Shown here: in pieces, positions 25,844-37,386 of the stretch | How positions within the stretch are numbered: position 1 is the first letter of the stretch | Layout of the letters: each line of letters opens with the position of its first letter | Origin: Chamaecyparis obtusa | Lineage: Eukaryota > Streptophyta > Pinopsida > Cupressales > Cupressaceae | Direction: 5' to 3' | Length of the DNA stretch: 64,000 nucleotides | NCBI GenBank assembly: GCA_027943335.1 | Contig: BSBK01005649.1 | Span: forward strand, 762,001 to 826,000 | The notes under the pieces: generated by a model | Told to the model about the DNA's origin: nothing | Database searches by the model: none | What the model saw: only the letters and a program-made list of their open reading frames with translations | Made by a program: the position numbers and the translations under genes

Positions 25844-26085
25844 TTGTTTTAAATCCAATGGACGTGTGTTGTGTGAATGGTGGAAGGTTTCTTTCGGAGG
25901 GAATTGGGTGCGTTAACGCTCCTTTAGTTAATTAATCTCCGAAATTATTCAATCGCCATACCAACTATAAATATTTTAAAACCATTCGCCATGACAAATA
26001 TATTAATTCAAATATTTGGAAAATAGTTTCGTCATAATTTTATAAAAATGGTATCCATTATTTTAATATTCACCAACCAATATCA

Positions 26086-26240
26086 ATATTTTGACATATA
26101 ATTCACCATCAATATTAATAATTTTATTAAAAAAAAAATTATAGTCCATTTTTTTAATAAAATTTGTATACACTATTAAAAGATTCCCCACCAAATAACC
26201 ATATTTTGACAGATAATTCACCATCATTATTAAAAATTTT
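26086..26240. repeat. Tandem 115-bp repeat at the left flank of hAT copy B
   Basis: ATATTTTGACATATAATTCA (26086) recurs as ATATTTTGACAGATAATTCA (26201). Both copies are followed by CCATC and an ATTAATAATTTT-like run. Confidence 0.8.
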
Positions 26241-26282
26241 CCCCCCAAATTTTATACTTTTTGGGAAGCGGGGGTTCTTTAA

Positions 26283-28375
26283 AGTTATCCTTGTTTCAGA
26301 CTGTTCATATTCCAATATCAAGGAAACACAATAGCCATGGATTAAAGTAGTTTGACTGGAGGGAATCTTGATCTAATATGTGCGAAAAGATCAAAGGCAA
26401 TGTGCTTCATAGAAGTTGTTACAGACTCAACGATCTTGGTAAAGTCTTCCCTTTTAATACTTGATACTCACCTCCTGGGGTTCTTTCCTGGTTCCTCAAA
26501 CTCGATCCTGGCAAAGTAGTGCATTGGTATCTCAACTCCGGGAACTTCTAGACATAACTCCCCCTTTGAACCAATTTTTAAAAAGTTATCAGGATTGTCC
26601 AAATCTGTGATTTTCAACCAGCTGGCAAATTTTACATCATCGACACATAATTCATAGAGATTATAGAGCGTCAAGCATGTCAATTTATGTAGCGTAACAT
26701 ATTCTGCAATATACATAGCTCTTTGCTAGGCCTTTTTCATTATATTTCTCATTTTCTTAAGCATGGGGAGAAGGCCTGCTAATGTTAATAGTGTCTCTAC
26801 ATTACTTAACATTGCCAGCAACACCAAAAATTTTAGTTGCCCTGCTTTGTCATGACTTGAGTTCATTAGACCAAGCAACAATTGATATTCTGAAAAAACT
26901 TGATGTGCTGGTCCATCCAAAGAGATCCATGTGGTATCATTATCCTTGAGAAGCTTGTTCCCATTGGTTAGTCCTTCAGTAAAGTGTTGAAATTCCCTGA
27001 ATCGTTTCAAACTTTGATAGAAGTATTGGTAGAGCTCTTTGATTAAAGCTTCAATTTTTTGTACTGGAGCATGTTTGCTGACAACTCTAAAAGCTAGATT
27101 CATTCTATGGGCCATGCAGTGAATGGGAGTAACATAGGGTGCACAAGAAGATTGTATCCTTGTGCAAAGACCACCCCTGTGGCCTTGCATTACTGAAGCT
27201 CCATGTGCTCCAACACACACAAGATTTTTGGCAATGGTCATGTCATCTATGCCTCCATATTCAATTAGAGAACTCTTTACTAGTTCAAATAAATTTTTCG
27301 TTGTTGCATTATCCCTCATTTTAGCAACAGTTAGTAGATGAGGTTGGCGAACAAAATTCTATATAGTATAAAGATGCATGCATACCCAAGAAGTATTGTC
27401 TATTGTTGTAACCTCATCTAAAGACAATGCAATAAAATGTGACTCTTTAATTTTTGCCTTCAAATCCTCTTTTTCAACCTCGGCAAGACAACTTGCCCAT
27501 TCCCATCCACTGTTTACTGACCAGTGACTGTTAGGATAGTTACAAACTTTTAGAAAGTGTAATAAAGCACTCAATAATGGGTAGTTTGTCATAGGATGCC
27601 CTCTGCTCAAAATATTAAACACAACACTTAACTGAACAACTTTTCCCATTAGTTCTATTTCCAATGCTTTTCCAAAACAAGCTTCAATAGAGCCTTTAAC
27701 TTCACCAGGCTTCATCTTTATATTATGCTGAAATTCATATAATTTTGCATTCTTAACATGTTGAGATTCCTCCTTTTTTTTCCATCTTATCACTGATTTT
27801 TGAACTCCATCTATGGTTTTCTTTTCATAAACTTTACCCATATGCTTCTCTATGGTGTCAATTTTTAGCTGCAACCTCTTTTCCTTCTTATTTATCTCGT
27901 TACAAATCTTACATCTGCATTCTACCAGAGGCTCCCCTTCAATTGGATTATCCACTGGTTCAATGAATGGATACTTTGACACCCATTCTATTTGAAAATT
28001 CCTCGACATATCCCACATTCTATCATTCTTTGATTTGTATTTTCTTTTCTTCCATGTACCATCATCTTCTCTGACATTCTCAGTCTCATCCAAGTCGATT
28101 ATATCATTATGGCTACTCTGGGTATTTAACTGAAAATCTTCTTCAAGTTCATCGTGACCTGAGATATCAGGTTCACTGACTTCTTCAATATGTCGTGTAG
28201 GTTTAGCCTCAGGTTGTGAATCTTGAAAATCTTCTTGTGATGAAGTAGCTTCCCGATTTTGGCCAGAAACATTTCCAACACCATGACCAAAGTACGATGA
28301 TAAGGTTCTGCATTTTGTTGGCCTCTCTTGGGTTTCCCCATATGCCGGAGCCTTACTCTTATTCTTGTTCAACAT
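26283..28375 (-). pseudogene. hAT-superfamily transposase, copy B, C-terminally truncated
   Basis: The frame starts with MLNKNKSKAPAYGETQERPT at 28375. An early TLSSYFGHG motif is followed by an acidic linker, a BED-like zinc-binding region (CRCKICNEINKKE ... DTIEKHMG), LSLDEVTTIDNTSW, then VTPIHCMAHRMNLAFRVV and DTTWISLDG. From there it matches copy A as far as MAIVFP-YW (about 26300). The match then ends abruptly, so the last ~200 codons with the dimerisation region are gone. Stops at 27359 (TAG), 26726 (TAG), 26468 (TGA) and two more near 26330 and 26307 interrupt one uniform frame. At 26726 copy A has CAG (17196-17198), showing directly that this TAG came from CAG. The start codon is the first ATG of the frame. 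Confidence 0.85.
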
Positions 28376-28948
28376 CTCGATTCTTCAACGAAATAAAGGC
28401 TACCACCCTACCAGTGAAAAAAATTTTTTTACTTGTTGAAGAAGTGACAAATGATAATAGAACTATAATATACAATGTTTACATAGTTGTAGAATAATAA
28501 TCACTTACCTTTGCCTCAAATTCAATTGCAGTCGTGACTTTCCAAAGCAGTCAAGACTCAATAGTCTGAACTTCGCTATTGATCAAATTGAACTGATCCA
28601 AATTGTGTACAATAACATTGATGTATGAATGTATTTATACTAATCTTTATTGGCGAATTGGGTGAGAGGTATTAGGTCGGTGTCCAAATATTTGGTGAAG
28701 CCCGTGTAATTATAACACGTCTTGTGTTATATCCTAGGTGATTATGGGTCATCCAATACCATGGTAATATTAATAAAGTTGGTGAAAATCAATCGGTTTG
28801 AGACATGCGTCCGTAAAATGGCTGGTGAAGTTGGGTCCACCTAAAAATATATATATATAACTATTGGCGAATATAGACTGTCCATTTGGGGCCGCTTTGA
28901 AATTATAGGTGAATGTTAAAAAAATATTGTGCCCAAAAATTATATGCC
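28376..28948. other. 5' flank of hAT copy B
   Basis: Non-coding. It carries several TTGGCGAA/TTGGTGAA motifs from 28650 onward (see the hAT copy B element). No other feature is seen. Confidence 0.5.
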
Positions 28949-29034
28949 ATTGGCGATGATCCCGGGCATTGGCCCCAATTTTCATAAACCAATTGGCGAT
29001 GATCCCGGGCATTGGATCCAATTTTCATAAATGC
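28949..29034. repeat. 43-bp tandem duplication containing TTGGCGATGATCCCGGGC
   Basis: The first copy starts near 28949 and the second near 28992. They differ at only two or three bases. Each holds one TTGGCGA motif and a CCCGGG palindrome. Confidence 0.9.
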
Positions 29035-29270
29035 GGGGCGATATGATCATTCCCATATGGCCAATATATTCGCCAGATCAGGGGTTGGCGACAAGTGACA
29101 TTCGCCAAATGGTGAATAATTGCCACTAAAGTTTTCGCTGACCATGTGCTAAACTAAAATGCAAACTCCTAGGTGTCTTAATGACAACTAATATGAAAAT
29201 TCATTATCCTAAGTAAACTTAACTAAATTGTAATTAGTGAATACTAAATTACACCAACATATGATATCTA

Positions 29271-29564
29271 ACATGTATATAATTTATATTTTAAAAATAT
29301 CATTATTCATTAAAATTTCTCATATAATTAACACTTTACTGAAATAATGACATTCTCAATTATTATAATGTAAAACATTGTAGATTACAATCTCTAGTAA
29401 AATAAAATATCTCTACCTCTAAATTTTTTTTATTAGTTAAGTGCTTTTGTGATTGTGTAGTACTGTGTAGTGACATTTCTCAAGTAACTTTATGTGTTGT
29501 AGGTATAGTATGAATATGACACTGAGTATGGGCTAGTGCACATATTCGGCCCCATAGGCAGTGT
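29271..29564. repeat. Dispersed repeat, copy 1 (inverted copy at 46871-47094)
   Basis: The segment running from ACATGTAT through CATTATTCATTAAAATTTCT, ATTGTAGATTACAATCTC and TAGTGACATTTC to a degenerate ACTGAGTATGGGCTAGTGCA matches the reverse complement of 46871-47094. Internal gaps are present. Confidence 0.75.
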
Positions 29565-31209
29565 CGGGTCAAATTAGTGTAATGTTTGGAGGAGGGTGTT
29601 TTGAAAAGTGGCAAGGGAAGCAAAATAAATTAAATCCATCCCATTAAATTACAAGTGCTAATATTAAATAAAAACCAACTTTTCCATTGAGGGATGAGAC
29701 TTCAATTTGGTTTGGGATAATTTAATTTTTTGAGGGGGTCGAGTTTATAGTAATGAGGTATGGGCAGTATTAAGGATGTGAACAAATTTAATTATTCCTT
29801 TCAAGTGTAGTTTTTGTGAAGGGGTATTTTTTAATAGAATATTTTGATTTAATTGACATTATCCATTTACAAGTTTAATGCAATTATTTATTTTGTCTTG
29901 CAAGGTGATTATGGAAAGAGGCAACTCAAGGACAAGGGGAAGTTATTATAACTTTAAGGATACATGATGAAGGAACTCAAGTGAAATATGGAAGCAAAAT
30001 TACAAGGTAAAAAGGTTTGAGACTTCAATAATACATGTACAAACATGTGTGCGATATTAAGGACAACATAAGGATGATCAAACAAATGCACCGAGGGATG
30101 TTCAAGGTCAAGGTCTTCATATGCAAGAATGATTCCAACCCCAAGTATAGACAATGTGTAAACCATTCATCCAGAAAGCTTATAGACTATAGGTGATCTA
30201 TCATAAGGGCGAATTAAAAATCTCTTTTGTGCACAACAATGATCTTTTGTGTTTATGTCACACCAAGGAGATCCATAAGAAAGGTGATTCTCAAAAGAGA
30301 GTGAGGATGTATTCCAATGGTGTAATGTTGGGTAGAAGACATCCATGTGTGCACATTGTCCAACAATTATGAGCTGGGTGGAGATTGCATTGGATCAACA
30401 GATTGAGAAGTAGGCTCAATTCTTACAGAGGTGGCTTGTGAGAGGGTGAGCAAATAGAAGCATTTCATTTGTGGAAATTTGTAAGTGTTAAATGCTTGTA
30501 AAGAGTGATTTGAACTAAGAAGTAACTTTGTGGGCCATGTTGACAAGATGCAAAATAAAGGGTTAAATTGTTGAAGGCATAATTATAGTTCCTAGTTTAG
30601 AGAAAATTCAAGAAACCAAATGGAAAAGAGTAGGAAAAAGTTATTGAAGATGACAAGGAACATAGCATCCTAAATTGATCACATGAAGATGAAAACTAGA
30701 GATATTTGGAATGTTAAGAAAAGAAACATCCTATGGAGGAATATGTGGATTGAACTATTGAGTGTAAGCTAGCTTGCAAAGGGACTGATTGTGAAAAATG
30801 TGCTAGTTAATGTGTGATGACACAACTGATATCAAATGATGAAGACAAACAATTTCTCTAAAGGTAAGGGGTAATTGTGATGAGAATTAATGGTGATATA
30901 ATCAAACAGCAGAATCTATAAAGTGTGGAGAATATGATACCTTGCAATATTTGATTAATAATGGAGGAGGATATCTTGGCTATTACAAGTATAATGGACA
31001 TATTAGACAAAATGTTTAATCTAGTGAAGAATGAATGAGATCATTTGAAACTAAGATTGTAGTAAGGAAGAATGCTAACTATGGTAATACATATTCTTCT
31101 AGAGGATGCTAGTTAGCTAATCAACATCACACAGTTGGTAATATAAATTTCCATGTAGGAATCAAGAGGATGTTCTGAGGAGTGAAGAAATCTAAAGAGA
31201 TCATGTATG
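29565..31209. other. Degenerate sequence, possible old retroelement remnant
   Basis: No intact ORF. Near 30960-31010 a + frame reads GYYKYNGHIRQN, resembling a decayed CCHC zinc knuckle of a Ty1/copia gag, but this is weak. The stretch is interrupted at 31210 by the solo LTR and continues at 32392. Confidence 0.35.
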
Positions 31210-31214
31210 GGAAA

Positions 31215-32386
31215 TGTGTGTGTGAATTTTGTACCTGTTCTGTAGACACAACACTTCAGTAAAATATTAGAGGTTAGTAAAAGTCGAAATCGTGCAATGA
31301 GTTGAAAGCTAAACTAACCAGATGATTTACTGCCTTCTAATAGGTGCGAGTATGATGTTCTTATATTGTTATAGAGATCAGTGACCTTGACGACACCTAA
31401 ATGAAGGATTTGAATGCAAAATTGATATGAAATATGAATGCAATTAATCTATTTTTTTGGATTTTAGATGCAATGATATGATGAAAATTGATATAAAATC
31501 TATGCTAGTATGGAAATTGATATGCTAAAATGATCTAACAATAATATGAAAATAAAAGTGATCTCACAAAATGTGGTTGATTCGCAAAGAAGCTCCGATT
31601 CTCCAAATAGCAATTCACCAGCATAAGTTTGCAATTCTTGTGGATGATTTGTGATGAGCCAAAGCCTTAATTTATAGAAATCCAAGGCTTTGAGGATGCA
31701 TGAAAACAAAGCCATAAATCACTCAAATAACTCAGGTTGATTTTTGAGTTATTTTTAAATAAAGGATATTTAACTCACAAAAACATGCAAAAGCAGAGTT
31801 TAACTCAAAATAGAGTTTAGCTTTAATTGATAATTGATAGTTGTCTGCTTTTGTGATTGTGCATGTTTTATCTATGAATTAATTTAATAATAAAGTGATT
31901 TATTCTCAACTTAACTGATTTTTGAAATAAAACAATTGATTTATGGGTTAATCAATCATTTAATCAAACTTTTTATTCAAAAATAATATTATTAAAAATT
32001 GACAACTTGCTTTAATTAATTAAATAAGAATTTAATCAATTAATGATAGGAATTTTGGTTTATTGTCAAATTTAAACGATAATACTTAAGAATAAATATA
32101 ATTAAATATAATTAAATAATTAAGTGGTAGAATTAAATCTAATTAATTAAATATTGAGAATATTCAATTAATCAAACTTTAGGATAAATAGGATTTATCC
32201 CCAAATAATCATTAAATTAAAGATAATTATGATAAATAGGAATATTCCCCGATGCAAAATTTGAGATAATCAATTAGGATTCGATAATGTTTAGATGTGC
32301 CTGTGGTTAGGACTTCAATGTCAATTTCGTTCGATTTGTCGATGTAGGAGGTTAATGAACTTATAGCCCATTTTTGGGGTATTACA
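31215..32386 (-). repeat. Solo LTR of the Tat family
   Basis: It is the reverse complement of the 15629-16812 LTR along its full length (1172 versus 1184 bp), with TG/CA termini in the same places. It is flanked by the 5-bp direct repeat GGAAA (31210-31214 and 32387-32391), the target duplication. No internal retrotransposon sequence adjoins it. It therefore arose by recombination between the two LTRs of one inserted element. Confidence 0.92.
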
Positions 32387-32391
32387 GGAAA

Positions 32392-33544
32392 AAGAATTGG
32401 AAGTAACCCTAGAAGTCATGCCTAAAAATGGAGAGTCATTGGAGGACTGAGATATCAATATTTTTCACATAGTAGTAGTAGTAATGAAGGAAGGACATTT
32501 TGTATATTTTTTTCTTTGACTACTGGAAACAAAAAAGAGTAATAGTTTTGACTTTGTAGTTGAAATATGTTTGCAAAAATGTGACAAACCATTCCTTGTC
32601 AAGAGTTGAGTAATGAGTCCAAGATTGTAGATTGCCTTTCAAAGAGATGCATTGGTTACATGAGTTGTTACAAAATATTAAACTAAGCACAAATTAAAAA
32701 ATGGACCTACACAAAGGGTTTGTAGGTTGGTGGAAACTAACGTTACTAAGAATGGATGTAAAAGAACATTCTAGCTAGTGTCTAGAATAATTTCTAAGTT
32801 TGTTGGTCATCCATTGAAGATTTCAAATGGTGATTGTGTTGGCATAAAGTATGAAGACTTGCTTTAGAAGTGGTTAAAGTTATAAGTGACAAGTACAATA
32901 CTGATATAGTGGAGTACAACAAAGAAATGTCTTACCTAGAGGTGGAGTTACAGTACACTAGATTGTTTTGCAATCCAATGATATGATGTTTAGAGGAACT
33001 TGAGAGGGAGATGAAATGAAGCATTGTGTCTTGCCATAGATTGCAAATAATTAAGATTAGAGTCATCATAGAAGGATAGATGATTTAGAGACTCCAATGA
33101 GACCATGGGTTTAATCTATAAAAATAGATAATTCCTTTGTAGAAATGGCAAGAGGAACTGAATATTTGTTAACAAAGATAATGAAGATGAAGGATTATGT
33201 GAATTTTTTGGACTAATAAATATGGTGGATAATCCAAAAGATGTTGTATGTGTTGGTTTGGAAGAAAACCTTTAGAATAAAGTATCAAGTAGCTTCTATA
33301 GGTACTAGAAAAGAGTGGAGTTGATAGGGTGGAAGAGATCAAGGGGAGGAAAGGAATTGAATTTCATGAAGGTCTTGTTGAATATAAGGTTTCAAATGTG
33401 TATGTGCTAGAAAATTGTGTGCCCATACTTGCAAGAATAAAAAAACTGACAAGAAGTTGAAGATGACAGCCAAAAGGTGTAGAATCCATCACTAGACAGA
33501 GAAGAAGATCCAAGATAGTGCAGTCAGTGCATAGTGGATTATGA
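32392..33544. other. Degenerate sequence, continuation of 29565-31209
   Basis: No ORF or recognisable domain. A short TAG trinucleotide run lies near 32473. Before the solo LTR inserted, this was contiguous with the stretch ending at 31209. Confidence 0.35.
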
Positions 33545-33548
33545 ATGA

Positions 33549-34477
33549 TGTAGTCAAGGTAGGTGGATCCAATTAAGGATAGTCCAAACCTTGCAGCCAA
33601 CAAAATTAAACAGTGGATTACTCAACAATGCAACATAAAGTAATTGTTCAATACTGATTTTCATTAACATGCCCGACTGTAACGCCTTCCGGGTTAGGGC
33701 CAATTACAATCAGAAAACAATTCTGCAAGATCTGACAAGATCCAATACAATCTTAGCTAGTTTAGCTCTGAAGACAATCAGAAGCTGATGGAAACCTTAA
33801 GGCAGATCTAAACTTGAGCTTGCAAGCCTCCAAGCAATCTCCTTGTTCCCAAGTATGCAAACCCCCAGCTCTACTACAAACAACTATTAGATATCAATTT
33901 GATCTGCAAGAACATCAAGAACTTTTCCACAACTTCACCAACTTCAGCTCTCAAGCTTCGCATCTAACATCCCAGGTCTACTAAGTTGTGTCCCTAAACA
34001 TCTACCCAAGCACTCCTTAAATACTAATCATCAGCCACAAGTTGACAAGATGAAACCCTTAACTCCCCCCAAAAAATAATTAAATGCCATACAAGTCAGC
34101 TTACAAATGTATACAAACATTTAATTTACCATGTCAGCCTATAACAATAGCTACCAACAATAAATGCACCAAGTCGGCTCAACAAATCACACAGAACTCT
34201 AGTCGATAAACTAGAACTACTGAGCGACAGTGAATTAACTGAGCAAGCCAGGCATCGTCGAGCACTAGTGTCGACCGAGCACCGTAGGCATGATTGAGTA
34301 ACACTTTCACTGAGCGCCAGAGGCTATCGAGTTCCTTCAGTGATCGAGCTTCCTTCAATGATCAAGATCGTCGGTTAAGGCTGCAACGGAGTAACATCGG
34401 CCAAAGTACTAACACTCCATGTAGTTTCACCAAGGACACATAATGCCCCTGCCTTAACCTTGGATGCCCCTGCATCA
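33549..34477 (-). repeat. 3' LTR of the minus-strand gag-protease element
   Basis: 929 bp. On minus it starts TGATGCAGG at 34477 and ends TACA at 33549. It differs from the 5' LTR at many scattered sites, mostly transitions. Confidence 0.9.
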
Positions 34478-34696
34478 GACACCCCAGGTTCCAAAAGATG
34501 TTCATATGTGAGAAGAACATCTTTCAGGATTTAGCACATAAATCCCAAACCAGTTCTTCACATACAAGTCCTCCACCTTTTCTACTTGCAAATGCTTCCA
34601 CTTCAGTTTCCTCTATCTCTTCAAGTCTTTCCTTGACAATGTATAGGTTTGTTCTCCATACTAATCATTCATTTTCTCTAGATCCACAATCTCCAC

Positions 34697-36217
34697 TCAG
34701 CTACCAATACTCAGGCTTCTCCTACCAAGCGTTATATCCATCAAAGGCATCGGTGAAAAATTCTTGTCATCCTTCTCAATAGTAAACACATTCCAGACAC
34801 AATCATAAATAGCTCTGCAATCATATTGCCAAGGTCTACCGAGCAATATATCACAACTATTCATCTTCACAATGTCACAAAGCACAAGATCCTTGTACTG
34901 GCCAATCTGAACATCGATGAAGCATTGTTCTCTAACTTCCATAGCATGAACATCTTGTAACCAACCAAGCCTATAAGGACAAGGATGCTTCTTTCTATTC
35001 AAACCAAGTTTTTGAACCAGGTCCTCAGCAACAAGGTTATCAGTACTACCACTATCAACAATAACATCACAAAATTTACCTTCAATCTTGCATCGGGTCC
35101 TAAACAAGTTACTCCTCTGACAAGGTTCATCCTTTGCACCGAGCAATGTTCGCTGAAGCAACAAGTTCTCTGATTCAGGTTCATTCTAAATGTTTTCATT
35201 CATCACAGTAGTTCATCGGTCAACCTTCTTCTATGTACACTCAAAAGAATGGTGTCCTTCCTCTCCATAGTTATAGCAAGTACCCTTAAAGATAATTCTA
35301 CCTGTCTTCTTCTTCGGTTCCACAGGTTTATGTTCATCTTCTGCATCAGTTGGTTTATCCTTCACCGAGTGATCAATCTTTTCCTTCCCTCGAGAGTTAC
35401 TAGGTTGTTTCCTCTTCAACTTATCTTTTGCCTTCAGAGCATACTGATAAGCATCTTCAATAGAATCAATCTTTAGCATACCAAGCTCATCCTGAATATT
35501 GAATCTCAGACTATTCACATACCGAGCTACCTTTTCCTTATCAAGCTCTCAGTGTCCAGACCGAATAGTAAGTTTGTAGAATTCCTCAGTATAATCTTCA
35601 ACAGATAAATCCTTTTATTTCAGATTTTGCAACTTCTTAAACAAGTCAAGCTCATAGTCAGCCGATGTGAACTTAGCTTTCAACTTAGTCACCATCAACC
35701 TCCATTGATTGATCTTTGTTTCATCTTCATCTTCTCGGTCTCTTTGTAGTTCCTTCCACCAAAGAGCAACATGTCCTTTCAACTTTGTCTGTGCTAATCT
35801 CACTCGAAGAGGATCTTCAATTTCTTCTAGCTCAAAGAAATCTTCAAGTTCACCAATCCAATCAATCAGATTGTTGGGCTTCAAAGTACTAGAGAAAGTA
35901 GAAACTTCCATTCGGTAATTACTAAACCGAGCAGCAGATCTAGGTAACCAAGCAGTTCTGTCTTCACCAGATCTGTTCCTCCAGTCATCACCACTAGATC
36001 CAACAGTTTCAAATTCTTCAGCAGCTTCTTCATAGCCATCCTTAGTACCAACATTATGAGGTATACCAACAACATTTCTCATGATCTCGATGACCATGTC
36101 ATTCTTCATCAATTCCATCTCAGATCTGAAATCTGATTTCACCTTCTCTGTGATCTGGGATTCAACAATATCACAAAGATCAGAAATAACTCTAGGGTCC
36201 AATCTTCTCAGAGGCAT
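34697..36217 (-). pseudogene. Chromovirus-type gag and aspartic protease, pol deleted
   Basis: One minus frame from MPLRRLDPRV (36217; the frame is open a little further upstream) gives a retrotransposon gag with NLIDWIGELEDFF, KLKGHVALWW and a lysine-rich tail. A zinc knuckle reads CYNYGEEGHHSFEC, in which the second cysteine is tyrosine (a G-to-A change). A pepsin-type protease follows, with IVDSGSTDNLVAED and CDILLGRPWQYD. Stops in frame near 35615, 35550, 35231, 35213 and 35192 interrupt it without frameshift. The frame ends at 34697 just after the protease, where reverse transcriptase should begin. Gag is homologous to 56061-56990 on +. It is not functional as it stands. Confidence 0.85.
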
Positions 36218-36440
36218 CCTTAAAGATAAGAGAAACCCTCTGCAACAAACCCTCACCAACCACCTTGTGACAATTTCCAAGTTGTAACAAGTCAAATCTC
36301 AACTTGCAATCTTACAAACAACTAGGGCACAATTCCACAAGTTCAGTGCTTCGGATCTGCAATCCAGATTGCACACAATCTCTTTGCCAACAAGATCAGC
36401 CTTGCTAGGTCAACCTTTTGCTTCAACAAGATCAAACCTC

Positions 36441-36454
36441 GCTTTGATACCACC
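36441..36454 (-). other. Primer binding site, initiator-methionine tRNA type
   Basis: On minus, GGTGGTATCAAAGC follows the 5' LTR by three bases. It matches the usual TGGTATCAGAGC site with one G-to-A change. Confidence 0.8.
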
Positions 36455-36457
36455 TGA

Positions 36458-37386
36458 TGCAGTCAAGGTAGGTGGATCCAATTAAGGATAGTCCAAACCT
36501 TGCAGCCAATAGAATTACACAACGGATTACTCAATAATGCAACACAAAGTAATTGTTCAACATTGATTTTCATTAACATGCCCGACTGTAAGGCCTTCCG
36601 GGTTAGGGCCAATTATAATCAGAAAACAATTATGCAAGATCCGACAAGATCCAATACAATCTTAGCTAGTTCAGCTCTGAAGACAATCAGAAGTTGATGG
36701 AAACCCTAAGGAAGATCTAAACTTGAGCTCGCAAGCCTCCAAGCAATCTCCTTGTTCCCAACTATGCAAACCCCTAGCTCTGCTACAAACAACTATTAGA
36801 TATCAATCTGATTTGCAAGAACATCAAGAACTTTTCCACAACTTCACCAACTTCAACTCTCAAGCTTCGCATTTGACATCCCAGATCTACTAAGTTGTGT
36901 CCCTAAACATCTACCCAAGCATTCCTTAAATGCTAATCATCAACCGCAAGTCAGCAAGATGAAACCCTTAACTCCCCAAAACAAATAATTAAATGCCATA
37001 CAAGTTGGCTTACAAATGTATACAAACATTTAATTCAACATGTCGGCCTATAACAATAGCTACCAACAATAAATGCACCAAGTCGGTTCAACAAATCACA
37101 CATAACACCAGTCGGTAAACTAGAACTACCGAGTGACAGTGAATTAACCGAGCAAGCCAGACATCGCCAAGCACCAGTGTCGACCGAGCACCGCAAGCAT
37201 GACCGAGTAACACTTTCACCGAGCGCTAGAGGCTACCGAGTTCCTTTAGTGACCGAGCTTCCTTCAATGACTGAGATCGTTGGTCAAGCCTATAACTGAG
37301 TAACACTGGCCAAAATACTAACACTCCATGCAGTTTCACCGAGGACACAGAATGCCCCTGCCTTAACCTTGGATGCCCCTGCATCA
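36458..37386 (-). repeat. 5' LTR of the minus-strand gag-protease element
   Basis: 929 bp, the same length as its partner. The primer site lies next to its end at 36458, which fixes it as the 5' LTR. Confidence 0.9.

Larger units (their letters stand above)
25950..29115 (-). mobile_element. hAT-type element, copy B, with subterminal motif repeats (limits uncertain)
   Basis: The decayed transposase 28375-26283 is flanked on both sides by many copies of a motif TTGGCGAA/TTGGTGAA or its complement. On the left they lie at about 25953, 25984, 26068, 26101 and 26216; on the right at 28650, 28690, 28780, 28863, 28951, 28994, 29069, 29085 and 29101. Arrays of short motifs inside both ends are typical binding sites of hAT transposases. 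I could not fix the terminal inverted repeats: TAGTGGCAATTATTCACC (reading in from about 29128) and TAGTTAATTAATCTCC (25925) are only weak candidates. Confidence 0.55.
33549..37386 (-). mobile_element. Chromovirus-related LTR element with gag-protease only
   Basis: Two direct repeats of exactly 929 bp (33549-34477 and 36458-37386) bracket about 2 kb holding a minus-strand gag and protease but no reverse transcriptase, RNase H or integrase. ATGA flanks both sides (33545-33548 and 37387-37390). Reading on minus, the LTR begins TGATGCAGGGGCATC and ends CTTGACTGCA. The terminus resembles that of the chromovirus at 49819 (TGATGCAGGAGCATC), and the gag proteins are related. The element looks non-autonomous and would need polymerase in trans. 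Confidence 0.85.

Noticed and set aside
30950..31020. Ty1/copia gag zinc knuckle
   Set aside because: Only GYYKYNGHIRQN remains, with cysteines missing and stops around it; too weak to annotate as a gene.
34498..36287. Plus-strand ORFs across the minus-strand gag-protease element
   Set aside because: They are serine- and leucine-rich complements of the gag frame, without domains.
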